Of a stretch of 64,000 nucleotides of DNA, positions 25,810-35,192 are shown in pieces. This DNA comes from Coprosoma sp963660615 (GTDB lineage: Bacteria > Bacillota_I > Bacilli_A > RF39 > UBA660). The translations under genes and the position numbers were made by a program. Numbering within the stretch: position 1 is the stretch's first letter; each line of letters begins with the position of its first letter. The stretch covers positions 11,443 to 75,442 of the forward strand of contig CAVKYE010000006.1 in NCBI GenBank assembly GCA_963660615.1, given 5' to 3'. Below the pieces are notes generated by a model. That model saw only the letters and a list, made by a program, of their open reading frames with translations. It had not been told where the DNA came from and searched no databases.

Positions 25810-25942
25810 TACTACACTTAATCGGATTTACATATCCATCAATTATGCCCGCAATAAAAGTTACAATAGCACCAATACCAGCTACCAAACTTATATTTAT
25901 TCCCCCACCTTTTATTTCTAACAACTCTTCTTTACTTAACAT
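25796..25942 (-). CDS. Double-glycine leader peptide, bacteriocin-like (peptide 1)
   Basis: A 48-residue ORF. The leader MLSKEELLEIKGG is nearly the same as that of peptide 2, showing duplication. The predicted mature peptide of about 35 residues is hydrophobic and Gly-rich (VAGIGAIVTFIAGIIDG, with GxxxG-type spacing), then has PIKC with a single cysteine near the end. GGAGG lies upstream of ATG 25942, inside the exporter's 3' end; the exporter stop overlaps this start. No immunity gene is recognisable next to it. Confidence 0.82.
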   Translation of the reverse strand: MLSKEELLEIKGGGINISLVAGIGAIVTFIAGIIDGYVNPIKCSNAVK

Positions 25943-27960
25943 ATTTCCTCCTTTTTAACAATTCTTCCATTATCAAACACTATATGACTATCAAACAAAT
26001 CTTTATTTTCTAATCTATGAGATATGAATATCACAGTTTTGTTTTCACAATATTTCAAAAGACTTTTTAAAATACCCCTTTCAGACGCTATATCCAAAGC
26101 ACTCAAAGCCTCATCAATTATTAAAATATCAAAATCCTGTAAAGCCCTAGCCAAAGCAATCTTTTGCCTTTGACCATATGATAAGTTTAAACCATTTTCC
26201 TCAATTAAAGCATTATAGTTCAAAACACCCTCATCAATCCATGAAGTTTGACATATTTTTTTTACTTGTTTTAAATTTTTGTTTCCCTTTATTTTTAAAT
26301 TATAATTGACAGTTCCAGTGAATAAACTCTCATTTAAAGAAACATAATTTATCCTTAAATTCATACCCCTAATATCAACATTATCTACATATATTCCTCC
26401 TTTATAACCATCATAATATCCTTTTAACAACTTCATCAAAGTACTTTTTCCGCTACCACTTTTTCCCGTTATAAACACCTTTTCATTTTGCTTTATCTCT
26501 AAATTTACATTGTCCAAAACATTTTTAACATCATCAAAACTATAACTTACATTTTTAAAAACAATATCACCATGTTTATATCCTCCCTTCTTTTTACTAA
26601 AAGAAACACTTATCAATTCCAAAACTTTTCTTATTGTAATAGAACTTTCCTTTAAAGTAGCATCCAAATCAATTATATTTCTTAAAGGATTCAAATATAA
26701 TGATATCAACAATATATATGTTATTAACGCCTCTACAGAAATAAAACCATAACGTACCAACATAACACCAACCATAAATATCAAAATATTTCCAATCATA
26801 CTTATAAAATTCTTAAAAAAAGTTTGTCCATTTATCTTTTTGACCAAAATTAAAGCGTTCTTCATATACTGATTATTTGCCTCTATAATTTGATTAATCA
26901 TCTTATCTTCAATATTTAAACCCTTTATAGTCTCAAACCCTCTAATACTTTCTTCAAGCTTAGAGGCAAGCAAAATCTTTGACTCCAAAGAAGCATCAAG
27001 ACACCTTTTCAAAGGCTTATTATAAACCAAAATGATTATCACATAAAATATTACAATAACCTGAACAATAAGAAAAAGCGTTTTATTCAAAAGAAATAAA
27101 ATAATTCCCGTTATCAAAGATAAAGGAAAATCTATAAGTACAGTTAAAAGGACCTTACTAACCATTTCTTTAACAATCTTCAAATCGTCAACCTTACTTA
27201 AAATTTCACCGGAAGTATGGTTATGGTAGTAATTGTAAGGAAGTAAAATTATCTTTTTAACACTATCCAAAGTAATACTAGCTTCTATCTTAAAAGAAAG
27301 AAAAAGCGCCATTTTACCTCTTATATAATCAAAAATAATACTTATAAAATAACTAAACGCGAAAATAAAACACAAAAATATCTCTTTATACTTATTAGTT
27401 TTTAAATTTTCCAAAAGACTCTGGAAGAAAAAAGAACTAAAAATCGTCGACAAAGTTATAACACACGATAAAACAAATAATTTTAATATAATTTTTTTAT
27501 GGGGTTTTATTATATTTTTTAAAACTTTTAGGGAGACCTTTTCATACCTTGGAATCTGTTTTACCGGATGCATAACAATCTTTATATTTGTCCATATTTT
27601 CAAAAACTCCTGCCTATCTTGCTTTTTAATTCCACAAGCTGGATCAGCCACTAAGACATACCTTTCAGTAACTTCATAAACAACTAGAAAATGATTGTAG
27701 GAGTTTATTTGAACGTTTGCTATAAAAGGCACACGTGTATTTTCTAATTGCTTTACTCTAAAACCCTTAGCCTCAAATCCAATCTGTTTTAAAGCCTCTA
27801 TAATATGATAAGCCGTAGTTCCATTTTTAGTTGTTTTAAGCATCTCACTTATTTTTTCCAAAGGAATATAGCCCTTATAATACTTTATTATCATACTCAA
27901 AGAAGCCGCACCACAGTCTTTTAAATTTTCTTGTCTCGTAAAAGGATAACGTTTAAGCAT
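25936..27960 (-). CDS. C39 peptidase-containing ABC transporter (bacteriocin exporter, PCAT)
   Basis: A 674-residue protein that cuts double-glycine leaders and exports the peptide. The N-terminal C39 peptidase has the catalytic Cys16 in QENLKDCGAASLSMI, His in SYNHFLVVYEV and Asp in the following DPACG. A six-helix transmembrane domain follows (about 160-430), then the ATPase with Walker A GKSGSGKST, signature LSYGQRQKIALARAL and Walker B ILIIDEALSALD. Start ATG 27960 has GAGGAGG upstream. The two peptide genes directly downstream are its evident substrates. No separate accessory (HlyD-like) protein or regulator is present. Confidence 0.95.
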   Translation of the reverse strand: MLKRYPFTRQENLKDCGAASLSMIIKYYKGYIPLEKISEMLKTTKNGTTAYHIIEALKQIGFEAKGFRVKQLENTRVPFIANVQINSYNHFLVVYEVTERYVLVADPACGIKKQDRQEFLKIWTNIKIVMHPVKQIPRYEKVSLKVLKNIIKPHKKIILKLFVLSCVITLSTIFSSFFFQSLLENLKTNKYKEIFLCFIFAFSYFISIIFDYIRGKMALFLSFKIEASITLDSVKKIILLPYNYYHNHTSGEILSKVDDLKIVKEMVSKVLLTVLIDFPLSLITGIILFLLNKTLFLIVQVIVIFYVIIILVYNKPLKRCLDASLESKILLASKLEESIRGFETIKGLNIEDKMINQIIEANNQYMKNALILVKKINGQTFFKNFISMIGNILIFMVGVMLVRYGFISVEALITYILLISLYLNPLRNIIDLDATLKESSITIRKVLELISVSFSKKKGGYKHGDIVFKNVSYSFDDVKNVLDNVNLEIKQNEKVFITGKSGSGKSTLMKLLKGYYDGYKGGIYVDNVDIRGMNLRINYVSLNESLFTGTVNYNLKIKGNKNLKQVKKICQTSWIDEGVLNYNALIEENGLNLSYGQRQKIALARALQDFDILIIDEALSALDIASERGILKSLLKYCENKTVIFISHRLENKDLFDSHIVFDNGRIVKKEEIC

Positions 27961-27969
27961 ATCTTACCT

Positions 27970-28025
27970 CCTCATTATTATGGTACGATAAAACTTTTAA
28001 ATTTCCTTTTTTTAAAGCAAAAAAA
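27970..28025 (-). promoter_or_regulatory. Conserved upstream element, copy B
   Basis: The second copy of the element seen at 10831-10889, between rsmD and the exporter gene. On the minus strand it carries TTTTTTTGCTTT, an A-rich tract, AGGAAATT, TTTTATCGTA and CCATAA, in the same order and with almost the same spacing, ending at the GAGG ribosome site. A shared promoter class is the simplest reading. Confidence 0.6.
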
Positions 28026-28027
28026 AA

Positions 28028-28549
28028 TCATTTTTTAAAGATTTTTATAAATTTATTTCCATAACGTTTCTCTTTTACAAGTTCATAAATAGTCTCAGGC
28101 TCCTCACCTTCATATTCACAAACAATTATACCACCATCATTTAAAATATCAATCTCCTCAATTTTTTTAATCGCCTTATTAAGCACCTTCGCCTTATAAG
28201 GCGGATCCAAAAAAATTATATCAAACCTAGAAACAGTTTCCTTCAAATACCTTTTATAATCCATATTAATAATCGTAATATTCTCTTTAACATTTTCCAC
28301 ATTTCTATTTAAAACTCTTATTACCTTTGGATTATTATCTACAAAAGTACACGCCTTAGCCCCCATAGATAAAGCCTCAAGCCCTAAAGAACCACTACCA
28401 GCAAATAAATCCAAACACTCACTTCCTTCTATCCTATTTTGAATAATTGCAAAAACAGATTCCCTAACCCTATCCATAGTTGGCCTCGTCCCGTCAATAT
28501 CAAATCCCTCTAATTTCTTTCCTTTATATTTTCCGCTTATAATCCTCAT
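28028..28549 (-). CDS. rsmD: 16S rRNA (guanine(966)-N(2))-methyltransferase
   Basis: A 173-residue SAM-dependent methyltransferase. It opens MRIISGKYKGKKL, and has the TRPTMDRVRESVFAI segment, SAM motif LDLFAGSGSLGLEALS and the catalytic motif LDPPYKAK (usual D/N-PPY). These define RsmD, which methylates G966 of 16S rRNA. Start ATG 28549 follows GAGGTAAATGT. It lies downstream of ylbD- and ylbE-like genes, the Bacillus gene order. Confidence 0.95.
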   Translation of the reverse strand: MRIISGKYKGKKLEGFDIDGTRPTMDRVRESVFAIIQNRIEGSECLDLFAGSGSLGLEALSMGAKACTFVDNNPKVIRVLNRNVENVKENITIINMDYKRYLKETVSRFDIIFLDPPYKAKVLNKAIKKIEEIDILNDGGIIVCEYEGEEPETIYELVKEKRYGNKFIKIFKK

Positions 28550-28590
28550 ACATTTACCTCTTTCCACCACTAGTATAACATCTAAAAGAA

Positions 28591-28812
28591 TTATTTCAAA
28601 GTATTTATAATCTTTTCCGCCATTTCAATAGCATTCAAAGCTTTCTCTAATTTATCTATGCCCCTAAGATTATAATCCTCCTTAGCTTTTTTAATAAAAG
28701 AATTTAAATTATTTGGATTACGATTTAAATACTTATACCAATACGAATTTTCCCTTAAATACCTTAGATAGTCTTCATTTTCCTTTATCTTAAATTGTAA
28801 CTCAATACTCAT
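28591..28812 (-). CDS. YlbE-like protein
   Basis: A 73-residue helical protein. The segment EDYLRYLRENSYWYKYLNRNP matches the YlbE signature (YWYR-LxRNP). Function unknown; YlbE is part of the Bacillus ylbD-ylbE-...-rsmD cluster. Its start overlaps the end of the ylbD-like gene by one base. It is probably cotranscribed with ylbD and rsmD. Confidence 0.7.
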   Translation of the reverse strand: MSIELQFKIKENEDYLRYLRENSYWYKYLNRNPNNLNSFIKKAKEDYNLRGIDKLEKALNAIEMAEKIINTLK

Positions 28813-29156
28813 TAATCATCAAAATGCTTATATAAAGGCCTTGGCCTTTTTAAAGAAGATACTTCTGGCTTAATAGACATATCCTGAAGAAGTCCCAAAA
28901 CCCGTTGAAGACTATTTACACCTTCCTGAATACTATCTAAGTCTAACCCCTTTAAAAAACTCACAAAATCAAAAGAAGAACCAGCATCCACCTTAACAGA
29001 ATCCGCTTTCAAATAATCCTTCCACGCCGTATCATCATCACCATATAAATCATATATTTCAAAAAACTGTTGCCATGTTCCTTTCCCTTCCTTAACCCTT
29101 TTCAAAAGAATAGGATTTTTTCTCACAAAATCTTTAAAATTTTCCTTCGTATTCAT
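28812..29156 (-). CDS. YlbD-like coat protein
   Basis: A 114-residue protein resembling YlbD, annotated in Bacillus as a putative spore coat protein: FKDFVRKNPILLKRVKEGKG then TWQQFFEIYDLYGDDD, and a Gln/Leu-rich C-terminal helix. There is no signal peptide. Position before ylbE and rsmD agrees with synteny. The spore-coat role is from the family annotation, not proven. Confidence 0.72.
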   Translation of the reverse strand: MNTKENFKDFVRKNPILLKRVKEGKGTWQQFFEIYDLYGDDDTAWKDYLKADSVKVDAGSSFDFVSFLKGLDLDSIQEGVNSLQRVLGLLQDMSIKPEVSSLKRPRPLYKHFDD

Positions 29157-29201
29157 GAAATCACCTATTTTAATATATTCATTTTCTAAAAAAAATAGAC
29201 T

Positions 29202-29228
29202 AAAAAAGATAGAAACTAATCTATCTTT
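29202..29228 (-). terminator. Terminator after parC
   Basis: On the minus strand AAAGATAGA, a 6-base loop and TCTATCTTT with a T run; the 5' arm is in the last parC codons. Confidence 0.85.
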
Positions 29229-31693
29229 AAATCATCCAAAAAATCATCAATAGTCATCATTCTCTCATCAACAGAATCAAGAGAAACATCAATTTCCTCT
29301 TCCTTATTAAGCAAAGCCTTAATAAAAGTATTCTTTATCAATTCCCTAGTAATATTTGAACCCGTTTGATATCTATCACAAATCGGTATCTCAGTTATCT
29401 TCATATAATTAACCTCATCCGTAATTACACCAAGCTCTACCTTATTTTTAATAACAAAAGCATTTACAATCTTATAAGGATTCGTCTTAACCTCTCTTAC
29501 CAAAGAAACACCTTTTCTCGCTCTAGATGACAAATCAAATTCATCTAATTTAATTCTTTTAGCCGTATTCTTATCCGTAATAACAGTCACATAATGAGCA
29601 TCATCAAACGAACTCGCACAAACAACTTCATCATCTTTCAAATTTATTGCCTTAACACCACTACCACGAAGACCAGTTATCGGAATCTCTTCAGTCAAAT
29701 ATCTTAATCCATAACCATTTCTCGTAGTTATAAATACCTCTTTTTTAGAAATAACAGTACTTACAACCTCATCATCACCTTTTAACTTAATTAAAGTAAT
29801 TGGTTTTGAATATCTTTGAACCCTAAAATCCTCCAAACTAGTTTGCTTAACCATACCATTTTTAGTAAATGATAAAATATTAACTTTACTATTAAAATTA
29901 TTTACCAAATATGAAGCAACAATTTCCTCACCTTCACTTATCTTAATAACATTACTAATATGCTTACCTAAATCCTTCCATTTTTGTTCAGGAAGTTCAT
30001 AAACAGGAACATATAGAAAATTACCCAAATTAGTAAATAAAAGTAAAATATCCATAGTATTTGCCTCATAAATAGCCGTAACAAAATCATTTTCCTTAAG
30101 ACCAGTTTCATCATCACTTGACTTATAACTTCTTAAAGTAACTCTTTTAACATAACCTTCATTCGTTACTAAAGCAATACAATCTTCCTTCGGAATCAAT
30201 GATGTTGCATCTATTTTAATCTCCGTAACCTCATCTTTTATCTCCGTTTTTCGTGCAGTTGCATATTCCTTTTTAATAAGTTTTAATTCCGTTTTCATAA
30301 CATGTTTCAAAGCCTCTTCATTTTCTAAAATTTGCGTATAAATCTCAATTTGTTTTTGCAAAGATTCCATCTCATTTTCAAGTTCAGTCACATCAGTATT
30401 AGTAAGCTTATATAACTGCAAATTCACAATAGCTTCTGCTTGCTTCTGCGTAAAATCATATTCACTTTGTAAATTACAAATAGCGTTTGCTTTATTTTTA
30501 GAAGCCCTTATAGTTTTTATAACCTCATCTAAAATTGATAAAGCCTTTATCAAACCTTCCACAATATGCATCCTAGCTCTAGCATGATCTAAGTCAAACT
30601 GCGTTCTTCTTGTAATAACATCCCTTTGATGATCAATATAAGCATCCAAAATCTCTAATATTCCCAAAGTCATTGGTCTATGATTCTTAATTGCTACCAT
30701 ATTATAATTATAAGAAATCATCATATCAGTATTTTTAAGCAAATAATTTATTATTAATTCCTCATTAGCATCCTTCTTCAAATCAATAGTTATTTGAAGA
30801 CCATTTCTATCAGTTTCATCCCTTACCTCAGCAATACCTTCAATTTTTTTATCAATTCTAATCTCATCAATTTTCTTAACAAGCATCGCCTTATTTACCT
30901 CATAAGGAATCTCCGTTATAATTATTTGTCTTTTATTTTTAACGCCTTCAAGCCTATATTTACATCTTACATTAACCTTACCTCTACCAGTAGTAAAAGC
31001 CTCCCTTATACCTTTTATACCTTCAGCCACACCACCAGTTGGAAAATCAGGTCCCTTTACAATATCCAAAATAGTTTCCAATTTACAATTTGGGCTATCT
31101 ATCCTCTTTATTGTTGCATCAATTACCTCACCTAAATTATGTGGAGGAATATTAGTTGCATAACCAGCAGATATACCAGTTGACCCATTCACCAAAAGAT
31201 TTGGATACTTAGCCGGAAGAACCGTAGGTTCAAGTAAAGTGTCATCATAATTCAAACTCATCAAAACAGTATCTTTATTTATATCCTTTAAAAGTTCCGA
31301 AGCCACCTTAGTAAGCCTAGCTTCCGTATAACGCATAGCCGCAGCTCCATCACCATCCATCGAACCATTATTTCCCTGCATCTCAACATAACATAAATTA
31401 TTCTTCCACCATTGACTCATCCTAACCAAAGCATCATAAATACTAGAATCCCCATGAGGGTGGTAAAATCCCATAATATTACCAACCGCTTTAGCAGATT
31501 TCTTAGTAGCCTTATCATATGTATTACCATCTTTATACATCGCATATAATATTCTTCTTTGTACTGGCTTAAGCCCATCTCTTACATCTGGAAGAGCCCT
31601 ATCTTGAATAATTGTTTTCGCATATTTTGAAAAATTATCTCCCATAATATCTTCAAGAGAATAATCATATATTTTTTTAATCACATCTTCCAT
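29216..31693 (-). CDS. parC: DNA topoisomerase IV subunit A
   Basis: An 825-residue type IIA topoisomerase A subunit for decatenation of daughter chromosomes. The breakage-reunion domain shows RALPDVRDGLKPVQRRIL, the quinolone-region motif HPHGDSSIYDALVR (wild-type serines) and the catalytic tyrosine in AAMRYTEARL. A coiled-coil dimer gate and a C-terminal beta-pinwheel follow. The paired B subunit lies 9 bases upstream. The absence of a canonical GyrA box (QxRGGKG) supports ParC over GyrA. Confidence 0.95.
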   Translation of the reverse strand: MEDVIKKIYDYSLEDIMGDNFSKYAKTIIQDRALPDVRDGLKPVQRRILYAMYKDGNTYDKATKKSAKAVGNIMGFYHPHGDSSIYDALVRMSQWWKNNLCYVEMQGNNGSMDGDGAAAMRYTEARLTKVASELLKDINKDTVLMSLNYDDTLLEPTVLPAKYPNLLVNGSTGISAGYATNIPPHNLGEVIDATIKRIDSPNCKLETILDIVKGPDFPTGGVAEGIKGIREAFTTGRGKVNVRCKYRLEGVKNKRQIIITEIPYEVNKAMLVKKIDEIRIDKKIEGIAEVRDETDRNGLQITIDLKKDANEELIINYLLKNTDMMISYNYNMVAIKNHRPMTLGILEILDAYIDHQRDVITRRTQFDLDHARARMHIVEGLIKALSILDEVIKTIRASKNKANAICNLQSEYDFTQKQAEAIVNLQLYKLTNTDVTELENEMESLQKQIEIYTQILENEEALKHVMKTELKLIKKEYATARKTEIKDEVTEIKIDATSLIPKEDCIALVTNEGYVKRVTLRSYKSSDDETGLKENDFVTAIYEANTMDILLLFTNLGNFLYVPVYELPEQKWKDLGKHISNVIKISEGEEIVASYLVNNFNSKVNILSFTKNGMVKQTSLEDFRVQRYSKPITLIKLKGDDEVVSTVISKKEVFITTRNGYGLRYLTEEIPITGLRGSGVKAINLKDDEVVCASSFDDAHYVTVITDKNTAKRIKLDEFDLSSRARKGVSLVREVKTNPYKIVNAFVIKNKVELGVITDEVNYMKITEIPICDRYQTGSNITRELIKNTFIKALLNKEEEIDVSLDSVDERMMTIDDFLDDLKID

Positions 31694-31702
31694 TTTCTCA
31701 CC

Positions 31703-33610
31703 TTACTTTACATAATTATCTTCTAACGTGAATTTTACATTTTCCTCTATCCATTCTTTCCTTGGTGCAACATTATCACCCATAAGAACACTTACCCTTT
31801 TCTCAGCTAACGATGCATCACTTAAATTTACCTTAATCAAACTCCTGCCATCAGGATTCATAGTAGTTTCCCATAACTGCTCAGCATTCATCTCACCAAG
31901 ACCTTTATATCTTTGTTTTTCTAACTTTACTTTATGATTTTTTCTTATCTCCTCAGCTTCTTTATCATCCCAAGCATAACCATATATCTTATTACCATTT
32001 TTCAAAGCATATAAAGGAGGCATAGCAATATAAAGATGTCCATGCTCAATAAGTGGTTTCATATACCTATAAAAGAAAGTTAAAAGTAATATCGCAATAT
32101 GCGCTCCATCATCATCCGCATCAGTCATAATTATTACTTTATCATAATTACAATCTTTTATATTAAAATCACTACCAATACCAGCACCTATAGCCTGAAT
32201 CATAGTATTTATCTCATTATTAGCAAGCACATCCTGTAAAGACGCTTTTTCAGTATTTATAACCTTACCCCTCAAAGGTAAAATAGCCTGAAACTTTCTA
32301 TCTCTACCCTGTTTGGCCGAACCACCAGCCGAATCACCCTCGACCAAAAACAATTCATTAATCTTAGAATTTTTACTTTGAGCTGGAGTAAACTTATCAC
32401 TAATAGACTTTTCCTTTTTACCCTTACCTTTTCCATTTCTAGCTTCATCCCTAGCTTTTCTCGCAGCTTCCCTTACCTGCTTTGACTTAACCATCTTTTC
32501 TAATATCTTAGTAGCAGACTCCTTATTTTCCTCCAAAAAGAAAGTTAATTTTTCTGAAGCTATACTATCAACCACAGCCCTAGCCGAAGGAGTACCCAAC
32601 TTACCCTTAGTTTGGCCTTCAAACTGTAATAACTTTTCCGGTATTTGAAGACTTATAATTGCCGTAAGTCCTTCCCTCGTATCAGTACCTTCCAAATTCT
32701 TATCCTTAGCCTTTAAAAAGCCATTATTTCTAGCATAATCATTAAATACCCTCGTAAAAGCCGTCTTCAAACCAACCTCATGAGTTCCTCCATCACCAGT
32801 TTTAACATTATTTACAAAAGATATTATATTTTCAGAATAAGTTTCCGTATATTGAAAAGCCACCTCAACATTTATTCCATCCTTCATAGAAGAAAACGAA
32901 ACAGGTGCATGAAGCACTTTCTTATCCTCATTTAAATATGATACAAAAGAATTAAGTCCATCTTCATAATGATATACCTCATGCTTATCATCAGCCTCAT
33001 CATGTACCTCAATAGTTAAATTTTTTAAAAGAAAAGCACTTTCCTGCATCCTTTCACAAATATTAGTAAAAGAAAACGTTGTCGTAGAAAAAATCGTATC
33101 ATCTGGCATAAAATGAACCCTAGTACCAGTTCTATTAGTCTTTCCAATATTCTCAAGAGGAATTACCGTATGTCCCCCATTTTCAAACCTAATATAATAT
33201 TCATATCCATCTCTTTTAATATTTACTTCCATCCATTTTGATAAAGCATTTACAACACTACCACCAACACCATGAAGGCCACCAGAAACCTTATAACCAG
33301 AAGTTTCAAACTTACCACCAGCATGAAGAACCGTGTATATTACCTCTGGAGTCGATTTACCACTAGCATGCATCCCAACTGGAACACCTCTACCAAAATC
33401 CTCAACACTTACACTTCCATCTTTATGGATAATTACTTTTATCTTATCACCATATCCATTTATAACCTCATCAATACTATTATCAACGATTTCCCAAACC
33501 AAATGGTGAAGACCTCTCTTATCAGTTGATCCTATATACATTCCAGGCCTTTTTCTTACAGCTTCTAACCCTTCTAATATTTTTATTGAACTTTCATCAT
33601 ATTTTACCAC
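31703..33610 (-). CDS. parE: DNA topoisomerase IV subunit B
   Basis: A 635-residue ATPase subunit of topoisomerase IV. GHKL ATP-binding motifs are visible: EIVDNSIDEVINGYG, DFGRGVPVGMH, GGLHGVGGSVVNALS. The TOPRIM domain shows LVEGDSAGGSAKQGRDR and IIMTDADDDGAHI. The C-terminal RYKGLGEMNAEQLWETTMNP is standard. It forms an operon with parC. Confidence 0.95.
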   Translation of the reverse strand: MVKYDESSIKILEGLEAVRKRPGMYIGSTDKRGLHHLVWEIVDNSIDEVINGYGDKIKVIIHKDGSVSVEDFGRGVPVGMHASGKSTPEVIYTVLHAGGKFETSGYKVSGGLHGVGGSVVNALSKWMEVNIKRDGYEYYIRFENGGHTVIPLENIGKTNRTGTRVHFMPDDTIFSTTTFSFTNICERMQESAFLLKNLTIEVHDEADDKHEVYHYEDGLNSFVSYLNEDKKVLHAPVSFSSMKDGINVEVAFQYTETYSENIISFVNNVKTGDGGTHEVGLKTAFTRVFNDYARNNGFLKAKDKNLEGTDTREGLTAIISLQIPEKLLQFEGQTKGKLGTPSARAVVDSIASEKLTFFLEENKESATKILEKMVKSKQVREAARKARDEARNGKGKGKKEKSISDKFTPAQSKNSKINELFLVEGDSAGGSAKQGRDRKFQAILPLRGKVINTEKASLQDVLANNEINTMIQAIGAGIGSDFNIKDCNYDKVIIMTDADDDGAHIAILLLTFFYRYMKPLIEHGHLYIAMPPLYALKNGNKIYGYAWDDKEAEEIRKNHKVKLEKQRYKGLGEMNAEQLWETTMNPDGRSLIKVNLSDASLAEKRVSVLMGDNVAPRKEWIEENVKFTLEDNYVK

Positions 33611-33659
33611 TATTCATCACCATAATTGATTTTATCAAAATTTGAGGATTTAAGCAAAT

Positions 33660-33703
33660 AAAAAAGCATAAAACTAACATTTTTACTAGTTTTAAGCCTT
33701 TTT
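33660..33703 (-). terminator. Terminator after the 34519 gene
   Basis: On the minus strand AAGGCTTAAAACTA pairs imperfectly with TAGTTTTATGCTT and is followed by Ts; it overlaps the final codons of the gene. Confidence 0.6.
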
Positions 33704-34519
33704 ATAACTTGATAAGTAAAATGATGAAGACTTATCCTTTTTAAAAGTATATTCATATTTTTGATATTTATCCTTTTTATAATTATTTTCATAATCAATT
33801 ATCAATTTAGAATAATCAATACTTCCATCCTCTTTTTTATAAGATTGTATATCAGAAATACCTTGCTTACCTTCCACATCAGCAGTAATATTTGCACTAA
33901 CATTTTCATCAATATATACCTCATTAGTAGTTAATATATATGAACCATTTTTTTTCTTCAAACTTAAAGGTTTTATATAAACCGGTTCACTGACATTTAT
34001 CATAGAACCATGATCATGACTACCAACAAAATTATAAGTTTGATTAGAATCATCATACTGATATATATACGTATTATCAATAGAACACGGGATGTTTGGA
34101 TAACTAGTATTAACTATTCCATAAAGTTTCAAATAATTATTTATCTCACTTAAACTTATAGAAGAAGGACTATTTTTAATATAAATAGCTGCATACATCA
34201 TACTCACATTTGCCGTTTGCTTTTCAAAGTCTATACTAGCATTTCCTCCTAAAGCACTTATAAAAGTCCTAACCTTATTTTGTTCCAAAAACTTAACCAA
34301 AGCAGTCTTTTCTATATCCTCACTCTTATCAGTAGAAACATCCTTCTTAACCTGTTTTAATTTTTCTACCTCTTTTTTATACTCCTTACTTTCCTTCTTA
34401 ACATCTTCAACCTCTAAATAAGATATACATAACAAAGCCATTATAATTACCACAAGTATAACTATAACAATCGTTTTTCCCTTTGATTTTTTTTTAGTAT
34501 ATATATTCAAACTTCCCAT
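33692..34519 (-). CDS. Membrane-anchored hypothetical protein
   Basis: A 275-residue protein I do not recognise. It has one N-terminal membrane helix (about residues 17-36) preceded by Lys-rich residues, so the rest is extracellular; a short coiled coil follows (40-60), then a mixed domain with GSHDHGSM in the middle and a Tyr/Lys-rich C-terminus. It sits alone between a long intergenic region and parE. The topology suggests a cell-surface or spore-envelope protein; nothing more is visible. Confidence 0.5.
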   Translation of the reverse strand: MGSLNIYTKKKSKGKTIVIVILVVIIMALLCISYLEVEDVKKESKEYKKEVEKLKQVKKDVSTDKSEDIEKTALVKFLEQNKVRTFISALGGNASIDFEKQTANVSMMYAAIYIKNSPSSISLSEINNYLKLYGIVNTSYPNIPCSIDNTYIYQYDDSNQTYNFVGSHDHGSMINVSEPVYIKPLSLKKKNGSYILTTNEVYIDENVSANITADVEGKQGISDIQSYKKEDGSIDYSKLIIDYENNYKKDKYQKYEYTFKKDKSSSFYLSSYKKA

Positions 34520-34597
34520 TTTGTTCCTTCTTTCTTTAAATATTTTATCACACTTTTCTAAAATTTAATATAAGTATTTTTATTATGTGTAAATCAG

Positions 34598-34616
34598 ATG
34601 TGAAATAACATCACAT
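34598..34616. repeat. Perfect inverted repeat (candidate operator)
   Basis: ATGTGA and TCACAT flank a 7-base spacer, 79 bases upstream of the 34519 gene. It has no T run, so it is more like an operator than a terminator. The spacing is one base longer than a CRP site. Confidence 0.45.
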
Positions 34617-34638
34617 ATTACTCAAAAACAAAACAAGA

Positions 34639-34670
34639 AAAAACACTTAATTACTTACGTAAATCAGTGC
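34639..34670 (-). terminator. Likely terminator after the CYTH gene
   Basis: On the minus strand a hairpin with CACT/AGTG at its base and TTAC/GTAA inside precedes a T run. Several mismatches make it weaker than others in the window. Confidence 0.45.
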
Positions 34671-34706
34671 TTAACTACTCTTTATTTAAATATTCATAAT
34701 ATTACA

Positions 34707-35192
34707 TCACTTAATATCATCTATATTCACATTCCCTAAAGCCAAATAAGAATTACGATACCTTTTATCCTTCGTTACCTCAATACCTAACCAATCCGGT
34801 TTTTTAAAGTTTATTTCTTCTTCAAATTCAATTTCGGCAATCACTAAACCATCCAAATCTTCTTTAAAAACATCTAATTCCACCGTAAAATCATTTTCTA
34901 TTGGAATTAAATATCTTGTTTTTATTATCATCTTACCATCTATTTTTTCCTTCAAATGATGAAAAGCATCTTTAGTAATCGGTAATTCATATTCCGTACA
35001 TACATTACATGCACTTTTTTTATCATCATCTTCAGTATATTTATACGTTAAAAAATAATCATCATTATATTTTCTAATCCTCAAAGTAGGCTCACTAGAT
35101 ACATTTAAATACCCTTGTGATATCTCTATTTTTTCACATAAACTTAAATCGGGTAAATTTTTTACTTTGTATTTCTTCTCTATCTCTTTCAT
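34707..35192 (-). CDS. CYTH domain protein
   Basis: A 161-residue protein of the CYTH/triphosphate tunnel family. The signature EIEKKYKV opens it (ExExK), then TLRIRKYNDDYFLTYK, KTRYLIP, and the acidic strands FTVELDVFKEDLDGLVIAEIEFE. These charged residues line a tunnel that binds a triphosphate and metal. Substrates in the family include inorganic triphosphate and thiamine triphosphate; which applies here is unknown. The start ATG 35192 overlaps the stop of the upstream gene (ATGA), indicating coupling. Confidence 0.9.
   Translation of the reverse strand: MKEIEKKYKVKNLPDLSLCEKIEISQGYLNVSSEPTLRIRKYNDDYFLTYKYTEDDDKKSACNVCTEYELPITKDAFHHLKEKIDGKMIIKTRYLIPIENDFTVELDVFKEDLDGLVIAEIEFEEEINFKKPDWLGIEVTKDKRYRNSYLALGNVNIDDIK

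Noticed and set aside
25727..25921. Plus-strand ORF across the peptide genes
   Set aside because: It is antisense to the two double-glycine peptide genes, which have ribosome sites, family leaders and operon overlaps; the plus-strand frame has none.
33610..33798. Minus-strand ORF of 62 codons before parE
   Set aside because: It overlaps the end of the 34519 gene and a terminator, has low complexity and no ribosome site.
34598..34616. CRP/FNR site
   Set aside because: The 7-base spacer is one longer than CRP sites and the half-sites do not match FNR; called only a generic inverted repeat.
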